DNA of 64,000 bases, taken from the NCBI RefSeq assembly GCF_013155335.1, contig NZ_JABJQZ010000004.1:372001-436000 (forward strand). Reading direction: 5' to 3'. The translations under genes were made by a program, and so were the position numbers. The stretch's first letter is position 1; each line of letters opens with the position of its first letter. Source of the stretch: Nocardioides sp. zg-1230 (GTDB lineage: Bacteria; Actinomycetota; Actinomycetes; Propionibacteriales; Nocardioidaceae). Below, piece by piece: positions 33,964 to 43,025 of the stretch. The notes under the pieces were generated by a model. It was not told the origin of the DNA and ran no database searches. It saw nothing but the letters and a program-made list of their open reading frames with translations.

Positions 33964-34962
33964 TCAGGACGGGACCGTCACGACGGCCAGCACCCGGCTG
34001 CCGGCGTCGGTCTCATCCAGCTCCACCCGCCACTGGTCGTCATCGTCCGACGAGCCGCAGGGCACGGGTTGCTCGTTCGGCGCGGCGCACGCCAGCGACA
34101 GCACCTCCTGCGACCGCACGACCCGGACGTCGCGCGCCTGCGTCGCGGTGACGTCGAGCGACGTCGTGGCGGCGAGGCCGCGACCGTCGGCGGACGAGCT
34201 GAGCTGCACCGCGCCGGACATCCGGTAGCGCACCTGGATGCGGGTCGCGTCGGAGAACGTGTACGTCGCCCCGCTCGGCATGACGACCCCGGGTCCGGGC
34301 GCCGGCCGGCCGTCGGCGGTGACCTCGACCTGGTTGGCCGTCACCCGCACGCCGTCGAGCTCGGGCAGGGTGACCTCGAGCTCGTCGAGGGGGCGGTCGG
34401 AGTGGATCCAGTGCGTGACGTCGAGGTCACCACCGGGCAGCACCTCGGTGACCGCTCGCGACTCCCCGGCGATCGGCCACCCGTCGATCGGCAACGACGC
34501 CGGTGGAGGCGACGGCTCGTCCGGTCCGACAAGCTGCCACGCCACGACCCCGCCGGCGAGCACCCCCACGAGGGCGGCCGCGACGAGCGCGACCGTCCGG
34601 CGCGTCCGTTGCTCGGACCGCTGGGGGGCGGGGTCCGGTGGCGGCGGGACGACCGACGGCGGAACCAGAGCAGGCTGCGTCGCTGGTGCGGCAACGGGCG
34701 TCGCAGCAGCGCCGGCCTCCGGCTCCGACGTACGGATGGGGCGAGGTGTCGGGTCCGGTCTCCGGGTCTCGGCCGGGGTCGACTCAGGAGCCGCCTCAGG
34801 AGCCGCCTCGGGCACCGAGGCCGGCGGCGGGACAACCGGCGGGGTGCGCCGCGCACGTGGGGGAGCGGGACGCGGTCGTACCGTCTCCTGCGCCGGAGCG
34901 CGGCGCGGTGCCGGGGGCAGGACGGTGGGAAGGCGTTTCTGGTAGGGCTTCTTCGGGCTCAT
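33964..34962 (-). CDS. Proline-rich membrane-anchored surface protein
   Basis: A 332-residue protein from ATG 34962; the longer frame is a shadow of the sortase gene. The first 130 residues are basic, proline and alanine-rich, then a membrane helix (about 140-162, VALVAAALVGVLAGGVVAWQLV) and an outer beta-rich domain ending with two cysteines (SLACAAPNEQPVPCG) that may form a disulfide. No known domain. The start overlaps the sortase stop by 4 bp, so it is translated with the sortase and may be its partner. Confidence 0.75.
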   Translation of the reverse strand: MSPKKPYQKRLPTVLPPAPRRAPAQETVRPRPAPPRARRTPPVVPPPASVPEAAPEAAPESTPAETRRPDPTPRPIRTSEPEAGAAATPVAAPATQPALVPPSVVPPPPDPAPQRSEQRTRRTVALVAAALVGVLAGGVVAWQLVGPDEPSPPPASLPIDGWPIAGESRAVTEVLPGGDLDVTHWIHSDRPLDELEVTLPELDGVRVTANQVEVTADGRPAPGPGVVMPSGATYTFSDATRIQVRYRMSGAVQLSSSADGRGLAATTSLDVTATQARDVRVVRSQEVLSLACAAPNEQPVPCGSSDDDDQWRVELDETDAGSRVLAVVTVPS

Positions 34963-35624
34963 GTCGCCTCCGGGGGGCCGAGGGGGACGGCCGTGACCAC
35001 GGCGAGGTTCTGGTAGCCGCCGCGGGAGGCGTCGTACGGCGGCGCGCAGGTCACGAGGGCGAGCCGGAGGTCTCCCGACGCGTCGAAGATCCACCCGTCG
35101 TCGACGAGGCTGCCCTGCGCCACCAGCCGTCGCGACCCGATGCGGAAGTCCTGGCGCAGCCCGTCTCCCTCGAGGCGCACCCGCGCCCCCTCGCGGACCG
35201 TGAGGAGCTCGGCGAACGGTCCGAGGCCCTCGGCGTCCGAGTCCACGTGCGCAGCGACGAGGATCGAGCCGAACGGATCGCCGATGCGCGACCCACCGCG
35301 CCACCACCCCGCGACGTCGACGTCGTCCGGCACGTCGAGGACCCCGGAACCGGTGGTGCCGGCGGTGGTCACGCGCACGTCGCGTCCGCTCGGCAGCGTG
35401 GCCCGGGTGGGCCGTCTCGGGGTGACCACCGAACCGGCGCGCCGGGCCGGGGCGACCGGTTCGGCGGCCGAGGTGGAGGACGCGGGAGCGGACGGGGCCG
35501 AGGCCGAGGGCGGTACGACGCTGCTGCCGGCAGCCGGGCGGGTGGAGACGTCACCACTGGCGCATCCGGCGGTGACGACGACGAGGCAGGCGGACAGCAT
35601 GAGTGCGCGCGGACGGGCGCTCAT
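34959..35624 (-). CDS. Class F sortase, lipoprotein-like
   Basis: A 221-residue sortase. The N-terminus has a lipoprotein signal with lipobox VTAGC (about residue 20), so it may be lipid-anchored rather than helix-anchored. The sortase fold shows histidine in ILVAAHVDS, catalytic cysteine in ALVTCAPPYD, and arginine in DASRGGYQN. Class F sortases are common in actinobacteria and their substrates are often unclear. It sits between a DUF4397 protein and a surface protein, overlapping each by 4 bp. Confidence 0.9.
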   Translation of the reverse strand: MSARPRALMLSACLVVVTAGCASGDVSTRPAAGSSVVPPSASAPSAPASSTSAAEPVAPARRAGSVVTPRRPTRATLPSGRDVRVTTAGTTGSGVLDVPDDVDVAGWWRGGSRIGDPFGSILVAAHVDSDAEGLGPFAELLTVREGARVRLEGDGLRQDFRIGSRRLVAQGSLVDDGWIFDASGDLRLALVTCAPPYDASRGGYQNLAVVTAVPLGPPEAT

Positions 35625-36514
35625 CCGGTCGGTGGCACGAGGGGCAGGCGCCGCCTTCGGATGGCCGCACCCAGGACCCCGAGCGCGGCAAGCCCCGCGA
35701 CGCCCACCGCCGCCGGAGGCAGGGGCAGGCCCCGGTCACCCGGGGTCGGGCCGGTGAAGGTCGTCACCCGGTCGTCGGCCAGTCCTGCCGACCCGGTGTC
35801 GATGCGCGAGGGTCGTACGCTCCCGTCGGCGGCCAGGTCGACCGTGTGGGCGATGACGTTCATCGACTGGTCCCGCGGGTTGCCGTAGGCGTAGATCATC
35901 GACAGCGTGCGCGCCTCCAGGGCCACGTCGAGCGGGCCGAGAATGGGGTCGGCGCCTTCCGCGCCCGACGGCAGCAGCGCCACCTCGATCGAGCCCTCGG
36001 GGACATCTGCGTCGGCGAACTCGCCGTTGGCGATGTTGGTGAACACGGTCTGGCCGTCCACCTCGACGTCTGCGGGCGCGACGGTCGCGGTGTGGGCGAG
36101 CAGGACGCGGGCCTTGTCGGGACCGATCGGCCCGTCGGGGGCGGCGTAGGAGTGGACGACCGGCTCGCCCCCGACGTCGGCAGGCAGGTGCAGCACCACG
36201 TCACTGGTGTCGCCGGCGGCGACGTCGAGGGTCGACTCGACCCTGACGCCCTCGCCCCGGAACGAGATCTCGTGGCTGCCGGGCGCCATCTCGAAGGGCC
36301 CCAGCACGTCTCCGACGCCGGCGCCGTCGGCGACCCTGCGGCCGTCGACGGACACGTCGACGCTCGCCCCGGGGACGGCCTGCACGACGCTGACGCGCGC
36401 GGGCTGCGGAGCAGGTGGTTCGGCGTCGGCCGGGGCCCCGGTCACGAGTGGCAGGCAGATGGCCATCAGCACCCCACTCGCCAGCACTGCTCGAAGTCGA
36501 CGCACTCCGACCAC
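35621..36514 (-). CDS. DUF4397 secreted protein, possible sortase substrate
   Basis: About 297 residues from GTG 36514; GTG 36565 and GTG 36505 are alternatives. A signal peptide ends near TGAPADA. Two DUF4397 beta repeats follow (ARVSVVQAVPGASVDVSVDG and ARVLLAHTATVAPADVEVDG). The C-terminus has a membrane helix (AAVGVAGLAALGVLGAA) with RRRR after it, the layout of a cell-wall sorting signal, but the preceding motif is LPLPPA rather than LPxTG. It is the first gene of the sortase operon. Confidence 0.85.
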   Translation of the reverse strand: MVGVRRLRAVLASGVLMAICLPLVTGAPADAEPPAPQPARVSVVQAVPGASVDVSVDGRRVADGAGVGDVLGPFEMAPGSHEISFRGEGVRVESTLDVAAGDTSDVVLHLPADVGGEPVVHSYAAPDGPIGPDKARVLLAHTATVAPADVEVDGQTVFTNIANGEFADADVPEGSIEVALLPSGAEGADPILGPLDVALEARTLSMIYAYGNPRDQSMNVIAHTVDLAADGSVRPSRIDTGSAGLADDRVTTFTGPTPGDRGLPLPPAAVGVAGLAALGVLGAAIRRRRLPLVPPTG

Positions 36515-36642
36515 ACCCCCACAGCCCCCGCTACGACGCCGTCCCGATCGAGACGCCGCCCTCACCTGAACACCCGGCGGTCCGGCTCCTCAACCCCGAT
36601 GTGGGGTACGTCCGTCCGGTCGGACACCCCTAGGGTTGGGTC

Positions 36643-37092
36643 GTGCAGACGAGGGTGTGGCGGCGGGCCGGCGCCGACGACGCGGTCGCCCTGCGCGACC
36701 TCGAGCGCCTCGCCAGCCAGACGGGACTGGCGCACGTCTTCGGCGACCTGCCCTACCCCGACGACGACGTGCTGGCCCGTTGGGCGCTGCTCCTCGACGA
36801 CCCGGGCGTGACGGTCGAGGTCGTCGAGGACGACCGCGGGCTGGTCGCCCTCACCGCCCACGACGGTTCCACCCTGCGGCACCTGGCCGTGCGGCCGGAC
36901 CACTGGAGCGCCGGTCTGGGCCGTGAGGGCTTCGTCCGCGCGCAGGCCGCCGGGGCGCGGCGCCTGTGGGTGCTGGAGGCCAACTCGCGGGCGCGGCAGC
37001 TCTACGAGTCGTTCGGCTGGGCCCCCAGCGGCGTCACCCAGGAGTGCCCGTGGGCGCCCTACCCGACCGAGGTGGAGTACGCCGCTCCCTAG
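36643..37092 (+). CDS. GNAT-family N-acetyltransferase
   Basis: A 149-residue acetyltransferase starting at GTG 36643. The acetyl-CoA region is degenerate: LRHLAVRPDHWSAGLGREGF matches the V/I-x-P-x-x-x-x-x-G-x-G/A pattern, and LEANSRARQLYESFGWAP is the usual C-terminal end. The acceptor substrate is unknown. Confidence 0.85.
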   Translation: MQTRVWRRAGADDAVALRDLERLASQTGLAHVFGDLPYPDDDVLARWALLLDDPGVTVEVVEDDRGLVALTAHDGSTLRHLAVRPDHWSAGLGREGFVRAQAAGARRLWVLEANSRARQLYESFGWAPSGVTQECPWAPYPTEVEYAAP

Positions 37093-37101
37093 GATCAGGA
37101 C

Positions 37102-38001
37102 ATGCCGGACCCCGACCCGCTGCTGGAGATCGCCGACGACCTCTACGCCCTGCCCCTCGCGGACTTCACGCCCGCCCGCGACGCGCTGGTCAAGGAGCAC
37201 AAGGCCGACAAGGCGCTCGCAGCCTCCATCAAGGGACTGCGCAAGGCGTCCGTCGCGGCCTGGGTGGTCAACCTGCTCGTCCGTCGCGACCCCGACCAGG
37301 TGGACCAGGTCCTGGCCGTGGGCGAGGCCCTGCGGGATGCCCAGGACAACCTCGACGCCACCCAGCTCCGCGAGTTCACCAAGCAACGCCGCCAGCTGAC
37401 CGCGTCGGTGACGACGGCCGCCCGGCGGATGGCGCGCGAGGAGGGGGTCCGGACGACCGAGTCCGTCGCCGAGCAGGTGGAGGCCACCCTGACCGCGTCC
37501 ATGCTCGAGCCGGACGCAGCCCGCGCCGTGCGGAGCGGGTTGCTCGTGACGTCGCTGTCCGCGACCGGGCTCGGCGACCTCGACCTCAGCGGTGCCGTGG
37601 CGCTGCCCGAGGCCCTCGGCTTCAGCGCCAAGGCCCGCCCGGCCGCTGCGCCCGACCCGACCCAGCGGCCCCAGCTCCATGTCGTACCCGACCCGGATGC
37701 CGACGCCAAGGCCCGCGCGGCCGCCGACGAGCGGCTCTCCGCCGCCCGCGCTGAGCTCAAGGAGCACGAGAAGGAGCACCGGGCCGCCCGCCGGGCGGTC
37801 GAGAAGCTCCAGGCGCGCACCCTGCAGGTCCAGTCCGAGATCGACGAGCTCCGCGGCCGGCTCGCCGCACTCGAGGACACCCTCGAGGAGGTCGACGAGG
37901 AGCTCGCGGAGGCCGAGGCGGCGCAGGCCGAGGTCGAGGAGGCCGTCGACGAGGCGCGGTCTGAGGTCGAGGCGGCGCGCGAGGCGCGCGAGCGGCTCTA
38001 G
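37102..38001 (+). CDS. Coiled-coil protein of unknown function
   Basis: A 299-residue protein starting 10 bp after the GNAT stop, so probably co-transcribed with it. Residues 1-180 are helical with a conserved-looking KASVAAWVVNLLVRR segment; residues 215-299 are a long charged coiled coil, rich in glutamate, alanine and arginine. No enzymatic motif. Proteins with this N-terminus are found in actinobacteria as hypothetical proteins. The 3' end overlaps the convergent glycerol kinase gene by 4 bp. Confidence 0.75.
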   Translation: MPDPDPLLEIADDLYALPLADFTPARDALVKEHKADKALAASIKGLRKASVAAWVVNLLVRRDPDQVDQVLAVGEALRDAQDNLDATQLREFTKQRRQLTASVTTAARRMAREEGVRTTESVAEQVEATLTASMLEPDAARAVRSGLLVTSLSATGLGDLDLSGAVALPEALGFSAKARPAAAPDPTQRPQLHVVPDPDADAKARAAADERLSAARAELKEHEKEHRAARRAVEKLQARTLQVQSEIDELRGRLAALEDTLEEVDEELAEAEAAQAEVEEAVDEARSEVEAAREARERL

Positions 38002-39476
38002 GAGCTCGCCCAGCCCTTCGAGCGCTGCACCGCGTCGGCCCAGCGGGCGTACGACGCGTCGAGCACGTCGCGGTCGCCACCGGGCTCGAAGCGCCGGTCG
38101 AGGGCCCACGTGTCGCGCAGGTCGTCGGTCGAGCCCCACACGCCGGTGCCGAGCCCGGCGAGGAAAGCGGCGCCCAGGGCCGTCGTCTCGACGATCTCCG
38201 GGCGCTCGACCGCGCGTCCGACCTGGTCGGCCTGCAGCTGGCAGAGGAAGTCGTTCTCCGCAGCACCGCCGTCGACGCGCAGGGTCGTTTGTCCCTGCCC
38301 GGGGAGCGTCTCGAGCACGTCACGGACCTCGAAGGCGATGCCCTCGAGGATGGCCCGGACGAGGTGGGCGCGGGTGGTGCCGCGGGTGATGCCGAGGATC
38401 GTGCCGCGCGCGTGGGGGTCCCAGTGGGGCGCGCCGAGCCCGGTGAGCGCCGGGACGAAGACCACTCCGTCGGTGTCGTCGACCGTGGCGGCGATGGCTG
38501 CTGTCTCCGCGGCGTTGCCGACGATCTGGAGGCCGTCGCGCAGCCACTGCACGGCCGCGCCGGTCACGAAGATCGCGCCCTCGAGGGCGTACGTGAGCTC
38601 ACCGTCGGGGGAGCGCCACGCCGCGGTCGACAGCAGGCCGGCGTCGCTGCGCACCACCTGGTTCCCGGTGTTGGTGAGGATGAACGACCCGGTGCCGTAG
38701 GTGCACTTGGACTCTCCCTCCTCGAAGCACGTCTGCCCGAACAGCGCCGACTGCTGGTCGCCGGCGACGCCCGCGATGGGCAGCGACAGCCCGAGGAAGA
38801 CGGTCGGGTCGGTCGGCGCGACCTCGCCCCAGTTGGGGACCAGGTCGGGCAGCGCGTCGCGCGGTACGCCGAAGAGCTCGCACAGCTCGTCGGACCAGTC
38901 GCCCGACTCGAGGTCGAGGAGCAGGGTGCGGCAGGCGTTGGAGACGTCGGTGACGTGCCACGTGCCGCGCGTCATCCGGGCGATGAGGTAGGAGTCCACG
39001 GTGCCGACGGCGTAGCGCCCCGACTCGACCAGCGCCCACGTGTGGGGCTCGTTCTCCGCGAGCCACATCAGCTTGGTGCCGGAGAAGTAGGGGTCGAGGC
39101 GCAGGCCCGTGAGCTCGGCGACCCGGTCCTCGTGCCCGTCGGCGCGCAGTCGGTCGCAGATGTCGGCCGTACGCCGGTCCTGCCACACGATCGCGCGGCG
39201 CGGGGAGCCGAGCGTCTCGCGGTCCCACAGCACGATCGTCTCGCGCTGGTTGGTGATCCCGACGGCCGTCAGCTCGGACTGGTCGACCTTGGTCAGCACG
39301 TCGCGGGTGGCCTCGAGGGTCGCCTGCCAGATCTCCTCCGCGGAGTGCTCCACCCAACCCGGCTGCGGGAAGTGCTGGCGGAACTCCTGGTAGCCCGTGG
39401 CCCGGATGCGCCCGTCGGGGGTGACGACGACAGCGGTCACGCCCGTGGTGCCGGCGTCGATGGCGAGGATGCTCAC
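37998..39476 (-). CDS. glpK: Glycerol kinase
   Basis: A 492-residue FGGY carbohydrate kinase. GTG 39476 is used because the family starts with SILAIDAGTTGVTAVVV. Key motifs are GITNQRETIVLWDRETL and IVWQDRRTAD in the N-terminal lobe, GDQQSALFGQ and TYGTGSFILTNTG in the middle, and LTGLGAPHWDPHARG and DGGAAENDFLCQLQAD at the C-terminal end. It phosphorylates glycerol to sn-glycerol 3-phosphate with ATP. The start overlaps the DUF1028 gene stop by 4 bp. No GlpF or GlpD is adjacent. Confidence 0.95.
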   Translation of the reverse strand: MSILAIDAGTTGVTAVVVTPDGRIRATGYQEFRQHFPQPGWVEHSAEEIWQATLEATRDVLTKVDQSELTAVGITNQRETIVLWDRETLGSPRRAIVWQDRRTADICDRLRADGHEDRVAELTGLRLDPYFSGTKLMWLAENEPHTWALVESGRYAVGTVDSYLIARMTRGTWHVTDVSNACRTLLLDLESGDWSDELCELFGVPRDALPDLVPNWGEVAPTDPTVFLGLSLPIAGVAGDQQSALFGQTCFEEGESKCTYGTGSFILTNTGNQVVRSDAGLLSTAAWRSPDGELTYALEGAIFVTGAAVQWLRDGLQIVGNAAETAAIAATVDDTDGVVFVPALTGLGAPHWDPHARGTILGITRGTTRAHLVRAILEGIAFEVRDVLETLPGQGQTTLRVDGGAAENDFLCQLQADQVGRAVERPEIVETTALGAAFLAGLGTGVWGSTDDLRDTWALDRRFEPGGDRDVLDASYARWADAVQRSKGWASS

Positions 39477-40312
39477 TTGGCGCCCCCACGGATGATGTCG
39501 AGGATGCGCTGGTCGATCCACTCCGGCCGCAGGCCGGGGGCGACCCGCATCTCGTAGTTCTCCGAGCCGACCCACTCCCGGAAGCTGTCCTTGCCCTCGC
39601 CCTTGGCCAGCGACTCGAGCTCGATCATCAGCGCGTCGTCGACCGTCACCTGCTCCTCGGGGGTCGAGGCCGTCAGGTAGAGCTCGTTCAGCTCGACCAG
39701 CCGCGCGAGCTCGGTGACCGGGTCGCTGTGGTCGTCGACGCGCAGGTCGACGGCGACGTCGTCGTGCCCGCCGTAGCCGGCCCCGTCGCGTACGACGAGC
39801 ACGGCCGCCGCCTGCCGGCCGCGGCTGTCGCCTCCCGCACGGTCACCGGCGGTCAGGGCTGCCAGGAGCCGACGCTCGAGGGACAGGTCGCCGGACTCCT
39901 TCCACGCCTGTTCCATCGCCTCCACCACCTCGGGGCCGGTGAGGATGTTGCCCTGGATGGCGTAGCCGCCACGCTCGCCGCTGCGGCCGGTCGTCCCGCC
40001 CGCCCAGGCGAAGCACTCGCTGCCGGTGAAGGTGGCGGCGTTGCCGTCCGAGTCGACGATTCCGACCTGCCGGTGCTCGCGCCCGTCGTCCTCCTCGACC
40101 AGCCGGTCGAGGGCGACCTGGGCGGTGGCGCCGTCGTCGAGGTGGGCCAGTCCGAGGTACTTGAAGGCGAGGTTGGCGTCGGCCTGGGTGGCGATGGCAC
40201 CCACGCCCGCCGCGGCCGCAGGGACCGCCGATCCGACCGCCAGGAACTTGGACGCGACGGCGACGCCCCACGACTCACCGTCGTCGGACCGGGCCACGAT
40301 CGAGAAGGTCAT
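39473..40312 (-). CDS. DUF1028 domain protein (putative Ntn hydrolase)
   Basis: A 279-residue protein from ATG 40312; the longer frame is antisense to the MFS transporter. TFSIVARSDDGESWGVAVASKFLAVG and AAGVGAIATQADANLAFKYLGL are the family hallmarks; the fold is thought to be an N-terminal nucleophile hydrolase. A C-terminal extension (about 215-279) resembles a peptidoglycan-binding-like tail seen in some members. Substrate unknown. It is the first gene of a unit with glpK. Confidence 0.88.
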   Translation of the reverse strand: MTFSIVARSDDGESWGVAVASKFLAVGSAVPAAAAGVGAIATQADANLAFKYLGLAHLDDGATAQVALDRLVEEDDGREHRQVGIVDSDGNAATFTGSECFAWAGGTTGRSGERGGYAIQGNILTGPEVVEAMEQAWKESGDLSLERRLLAALTAGDRAGGDSRGRQAAAVLVVRDGAGYGGHDDVAVDLRVDDHSDPVTELARLVELNELYLTASTPEEQVTVDDALMIELESLAKGEGKDSFREWVGSENYEMRVAPGLRPEWIDQRILDIIRGGAK

Positions 40313-40366
40313 GTGCCGAACATAGCCGGGAGCAGGACCGTCGGTGCGCGGTCCTAGTCTTGCTCC

Positions 40367-41617
40367 GTGCTGAGCCGTCTCGGATTCCCCCGCGTGGGGG
40401 AGCACCGCCGCTTCGTCGCGGCGATCGTCGCCGACACCGTCGGCAGCGGGCTGTTCATGCCGATCACGCTGCTCTACTTCCTCGCGATGACCGACCTGTC
40501 CCTCGTGCAGGTGGGGTCGGCGCTGTCGCTGTCGGCGGCGCTGACGATGCCGGGGGCGTTCGTGATCGGCAGTCTGGTCGACCGCTTCGGACCGCGCCGG
40601 ATGATGCTGGTCGGCAACCTCGTCCAGGCCGCCGGCATGGTGGCCTACCTGTGGGCCGACTCGCTGCTCGCCGTCGCGCTGTGGACCGCGCTGCTCAACC
40701 TGGGCCGCCAGTCGTTCTGGGGGTCCTTCGGCAACGTCGTCACCGCGATCTCGGCGCCGGGGGAGCGCGAGATGTGGTTCGGCTTCCTGCAGGCGGTGCG
40801 CAACCTCGGCTACTCGATCGGCGGCGTGCTGGCCGGCCTCGCCCTGCAGGTCGGCACCGACCTCGCCTTCCAGTCGGTGGTGGTCGTCAACGCGGTGACC
40901 TTCGTGGTCGCCTTCGTCCTCCTGCTCGACGTGCCCGACCATCGGGCAGCCCATCCCTCCGACGCCCCGGTCGAGGGCTGGGGCGTGGTGCTGCGCGACA
41001 CCGCCTACCTCCGCCTCGTGCTCGGGCAGTTCGGGTTCGTCGCCGGGATGATGGTGCTCAACTTCGCCCTGCCGGTCTACGTCGCCGAGACGATCGACCT
41101 CCCGGGCTGGGTGGTCGGCGCGATCTTCACCCTCAACACCGCGCTCGTCGGCCTGGGACAGGGGCTCGTCGTACGCCGCATGACCGGGCGCGTGCGAGCA
41201 CGGATGATGGGGCTGGCCCAGCTGGCCTTCGTCGCGAGCTATGCGCTGTTCGTCGTCGCCGGGTGGCTACCGGTGTGGCTCGCCGTCGTGGTCATGCTCG
41301 TCGGCGCCGCGGTCTACACGGGCGGCGAGCTCACGGGCGGCCCGGTCTTCAGCGCGGCCGCCGCCGAGGCGGCGCCCGACCACCTGCGGGGTCGCTACCT
41401 CGGGCTGTTCCAGCTCAGCTGGGGCATCGGCGGGGCCGTGACGCCGGTGGCGTTCACCTGGCTCCTGGCCCACGGGCAGACGACGCTGTGGTGGGTGCTC
41501 GCGCTCGTCGCGCTCGCCAGCGCGGCGTACCTCCAACGCCTGCCGCGCGTCCTGCCAGCCGCGGGCCGACGGGTGACGAATCGCGTCGAGGAAGAGGCAG
41601 CGGCCGACCCCGCGTGA
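40367..41617 (+). CDS. MFS transporter
   Basis: A 416-residue protein with 12 predicted membrane helices, starting at GTG 40367. The loop 2-3 motif of the superfamily appears as GSLVDRFGPRRMML, and the second half has a related GQGLVVRRMTGRVRAR. It is likely a drug or metabolite exporter; the substrate cannot be predicted. Divergent from the DUF1028 gene (54 bp) and convergent with the phosphofructokinase gene (3 bp gap). Confidence 0.9.
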   Translation: MLSRLGFPRVGEHRRFVAAIVADTVGSGLFMPITLLYFLAMTDLSLVQVGSALSLSAALTMPGAFVIGSLVDRFGPRRMMLVGNLVQAAGMVAYLWADSLLAVALWTALLNLGRQSFWGSFGNVVTAISAPGEREMWFGFLQAVRNLGYSIGGVLAGLALQVGTDLAFQSVVVVNAVTFVVAFVLLLDVPDHRAAHPSDAPVEGWGVVLRDTAYLRLVLGQFGFVAGMMVLNFALPVYVAETIDLPGWVVGAIFTLNTALVGLGQGLVVRRMTGRVRARMMGLAQLAFVASYALFVVAGWLPVWLAVVVMLVGAAVYTGGELTGGPVFSAAAAEAAPDHLRGRYLGLFQLSWGIGGAVTPVAFTWLLAHGQTTLWWVLALVALASAAYLQRLPRVLPAAGRRVTNRVEEEAAADPA

Positions 41618-41620
41618 GCC

Positions 41621-42829
41621 TCAGAACCGGTCGGTGACCTGGCCGATCTCCGCGAGCAGGTCCGTGAACCAGCGCTGCCCGGCGTCGAACGGCTTGTGGC
41701 CGGCGATGCGCTCGAACTCGATCGCCCGCAGCTCGTCGTCCTGGTCCTCGTCGTGCCCGATGACGCCGGGCGTGCCGTCGAGGGCGCACGCGACGGCGAG
41801 CTCTGCCATCTCGCGGATCAGAGCGAGGTCGGTGTCGTTGGCGGGAGCGGAGCGGGAGAAGTAGCCCGACTTCTGCACCATCTTCTTCTCGGCGCCGATG
41901 GCCTCGGAGAAGCGGTCGGCGAAGTAGCGGCCGGGGTTGATGGTGTCGATCTTGACGTGCCCGAACGGGTCGCGCCCCACGGTCTCGCCCGACGCCTCGA
42001 GGTCGGCGACGATGTCGTCGATCCCGGCGCCCTCGGCGAGGAAGATGTTGACGCAGCCGATCTCGTCCATGACGGCCCGCAGCCGCTCGGCCTCGGCGGC
42101 GAGGTCGATGGCGAGCTCGGGGACGTAGACCGCGTGGATCGCCCACTTGCGGCCGTCGAGCCCGATGCCGGGCAGCCACTCCTGCTCGGCGTGCCAGGCC
42201 ATGTAGTCGCGCGCGGCCGCGGCGGTCAGCCAGCCGCTGGCGCGACCCATGACCTCGTGGACGATCAGCATGCGCGGGTTGGACCCGTGCTCGGCCAGCA
42301 CGTTCTGCGCGAACCGCGAGGCCTGCTGGGCCGCGGTCTGCGCGCCGAGGCTCTGGCGGATGGGGACGATGTCGTTGTCGATGGTCTTGGGGAGCCCGAC
42401 GACCGTCAGCTCGGAGCCCTGTGTCGCGAGGTGCGCCGCGAGGTCGGCCGCCGCGGTGTTGGTGTCGTCGCCGCCGATGGTGTGGAGCACGTCGACGCCG
42501 TCCGCCTGCAGGCGACGGGCGGCCACCTCGAGGGCCGACTCGCCGTCGCCGATCAGGCCGCGCTTGCGGCAGTCGGCGTCGTTGGTGAGCTTGACCCGGC
42601 TGTTGCCGATCGGGCTGCCGCCGTAGCGGTGGAGCAGCCCGGCGCCCGCGCGCTCCTCGGCGCCGATCGTGATGCTGTTGCCGGTGAGCAGGCCGTGGTA
42701 GCCGTGCCGGTAGGCGATCAGCTCGATGGCGGGGTCGGTGGCGTCGTACGTCTCGATGAGCGCACCCACTGCGGAGGAGAGGCACGGGGCGTAACCGCCC
42801 GCGGTCAGGATCGCAACACGCTTCGGCAT
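41621..42829 (-). CDS. pfp: PPi-type 6-phosphofructokinase
   Basis: A 402-residue phosphofructokinase. The diagnostic positions favour pyrophosphate as donor: the phosphate-binding motif is GGDDTN (aspartate where ATP enzymes have glycine) and the catalytic loop is PKTIDND (lysine where ATP enzymes have glycine). The substrate motif MGRASGWL is present. It would interconvert fructose 6-phosphate and fructose 1,6-bisphosphate reversibly in the cytoplasm. Transcribed divergently from the APC permease, 196 bp away. Confidence 0.93.
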   Translation of the reverse strand: MPKRVAILTAGGYAPCLSSAVGALIETYDATDPAIELIAYRHGYHGLLTGNSITIGAEERAGAGLLHRYGGSPIGNSRVKLTNDADCRKRGLIGDGESALEVAARRLQADGVDVLHTIGGDDTNTAAADLAAHLATQGSELTVVGLPKTIDNDIVPIRQSLGAQTAAQQASRFAQNVLAEHGSNPRMLIVHEVMGRASGWLTAAAARDYMAWHAEQEWLPGIGLDGRKWAIHAVYVPELAIDLAAEAERLRAVMDEIGCVNIFLAEGAGIDDIVADLEASGETVGRDPFGHVKIDTINPGRYFADRFSEAIGAEKKMVQKSGYFSRSAPANDTDLALIREMAELAVACALDGTPGVIGHDEDQDDELRAIEFERIAGHKPFDAGQRWFTDLLAEIGQVTDRF

Positions 42830-43025
42830 GGGGAGCAGGGTAGTTGGAACGTTCTAAGCCCGGAAGTGCGTCCAGTCCACCCCTGGGAGGCATCCGTCCG
42901 GGACCCGGGCGTGACCCGACGGCCGACACGACGTTGTCCGGGTGCCGCGGTGGTTGCCACACCCCCCTGGCAGGGCCATTGTGAGAAGACGCCGTGCGCT
43001 GCACGGGCTGATGAGGGGAGTCTCG

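Noticed and set aside
42844..42857. TTGGAACGTTCTAA near-palindrome before the phosphofructokinase gene
   Set aside because: Core GAACGTTC is palindromic, but only 8 bp are perfect and no second copy was noticed; too weak to call an operator.
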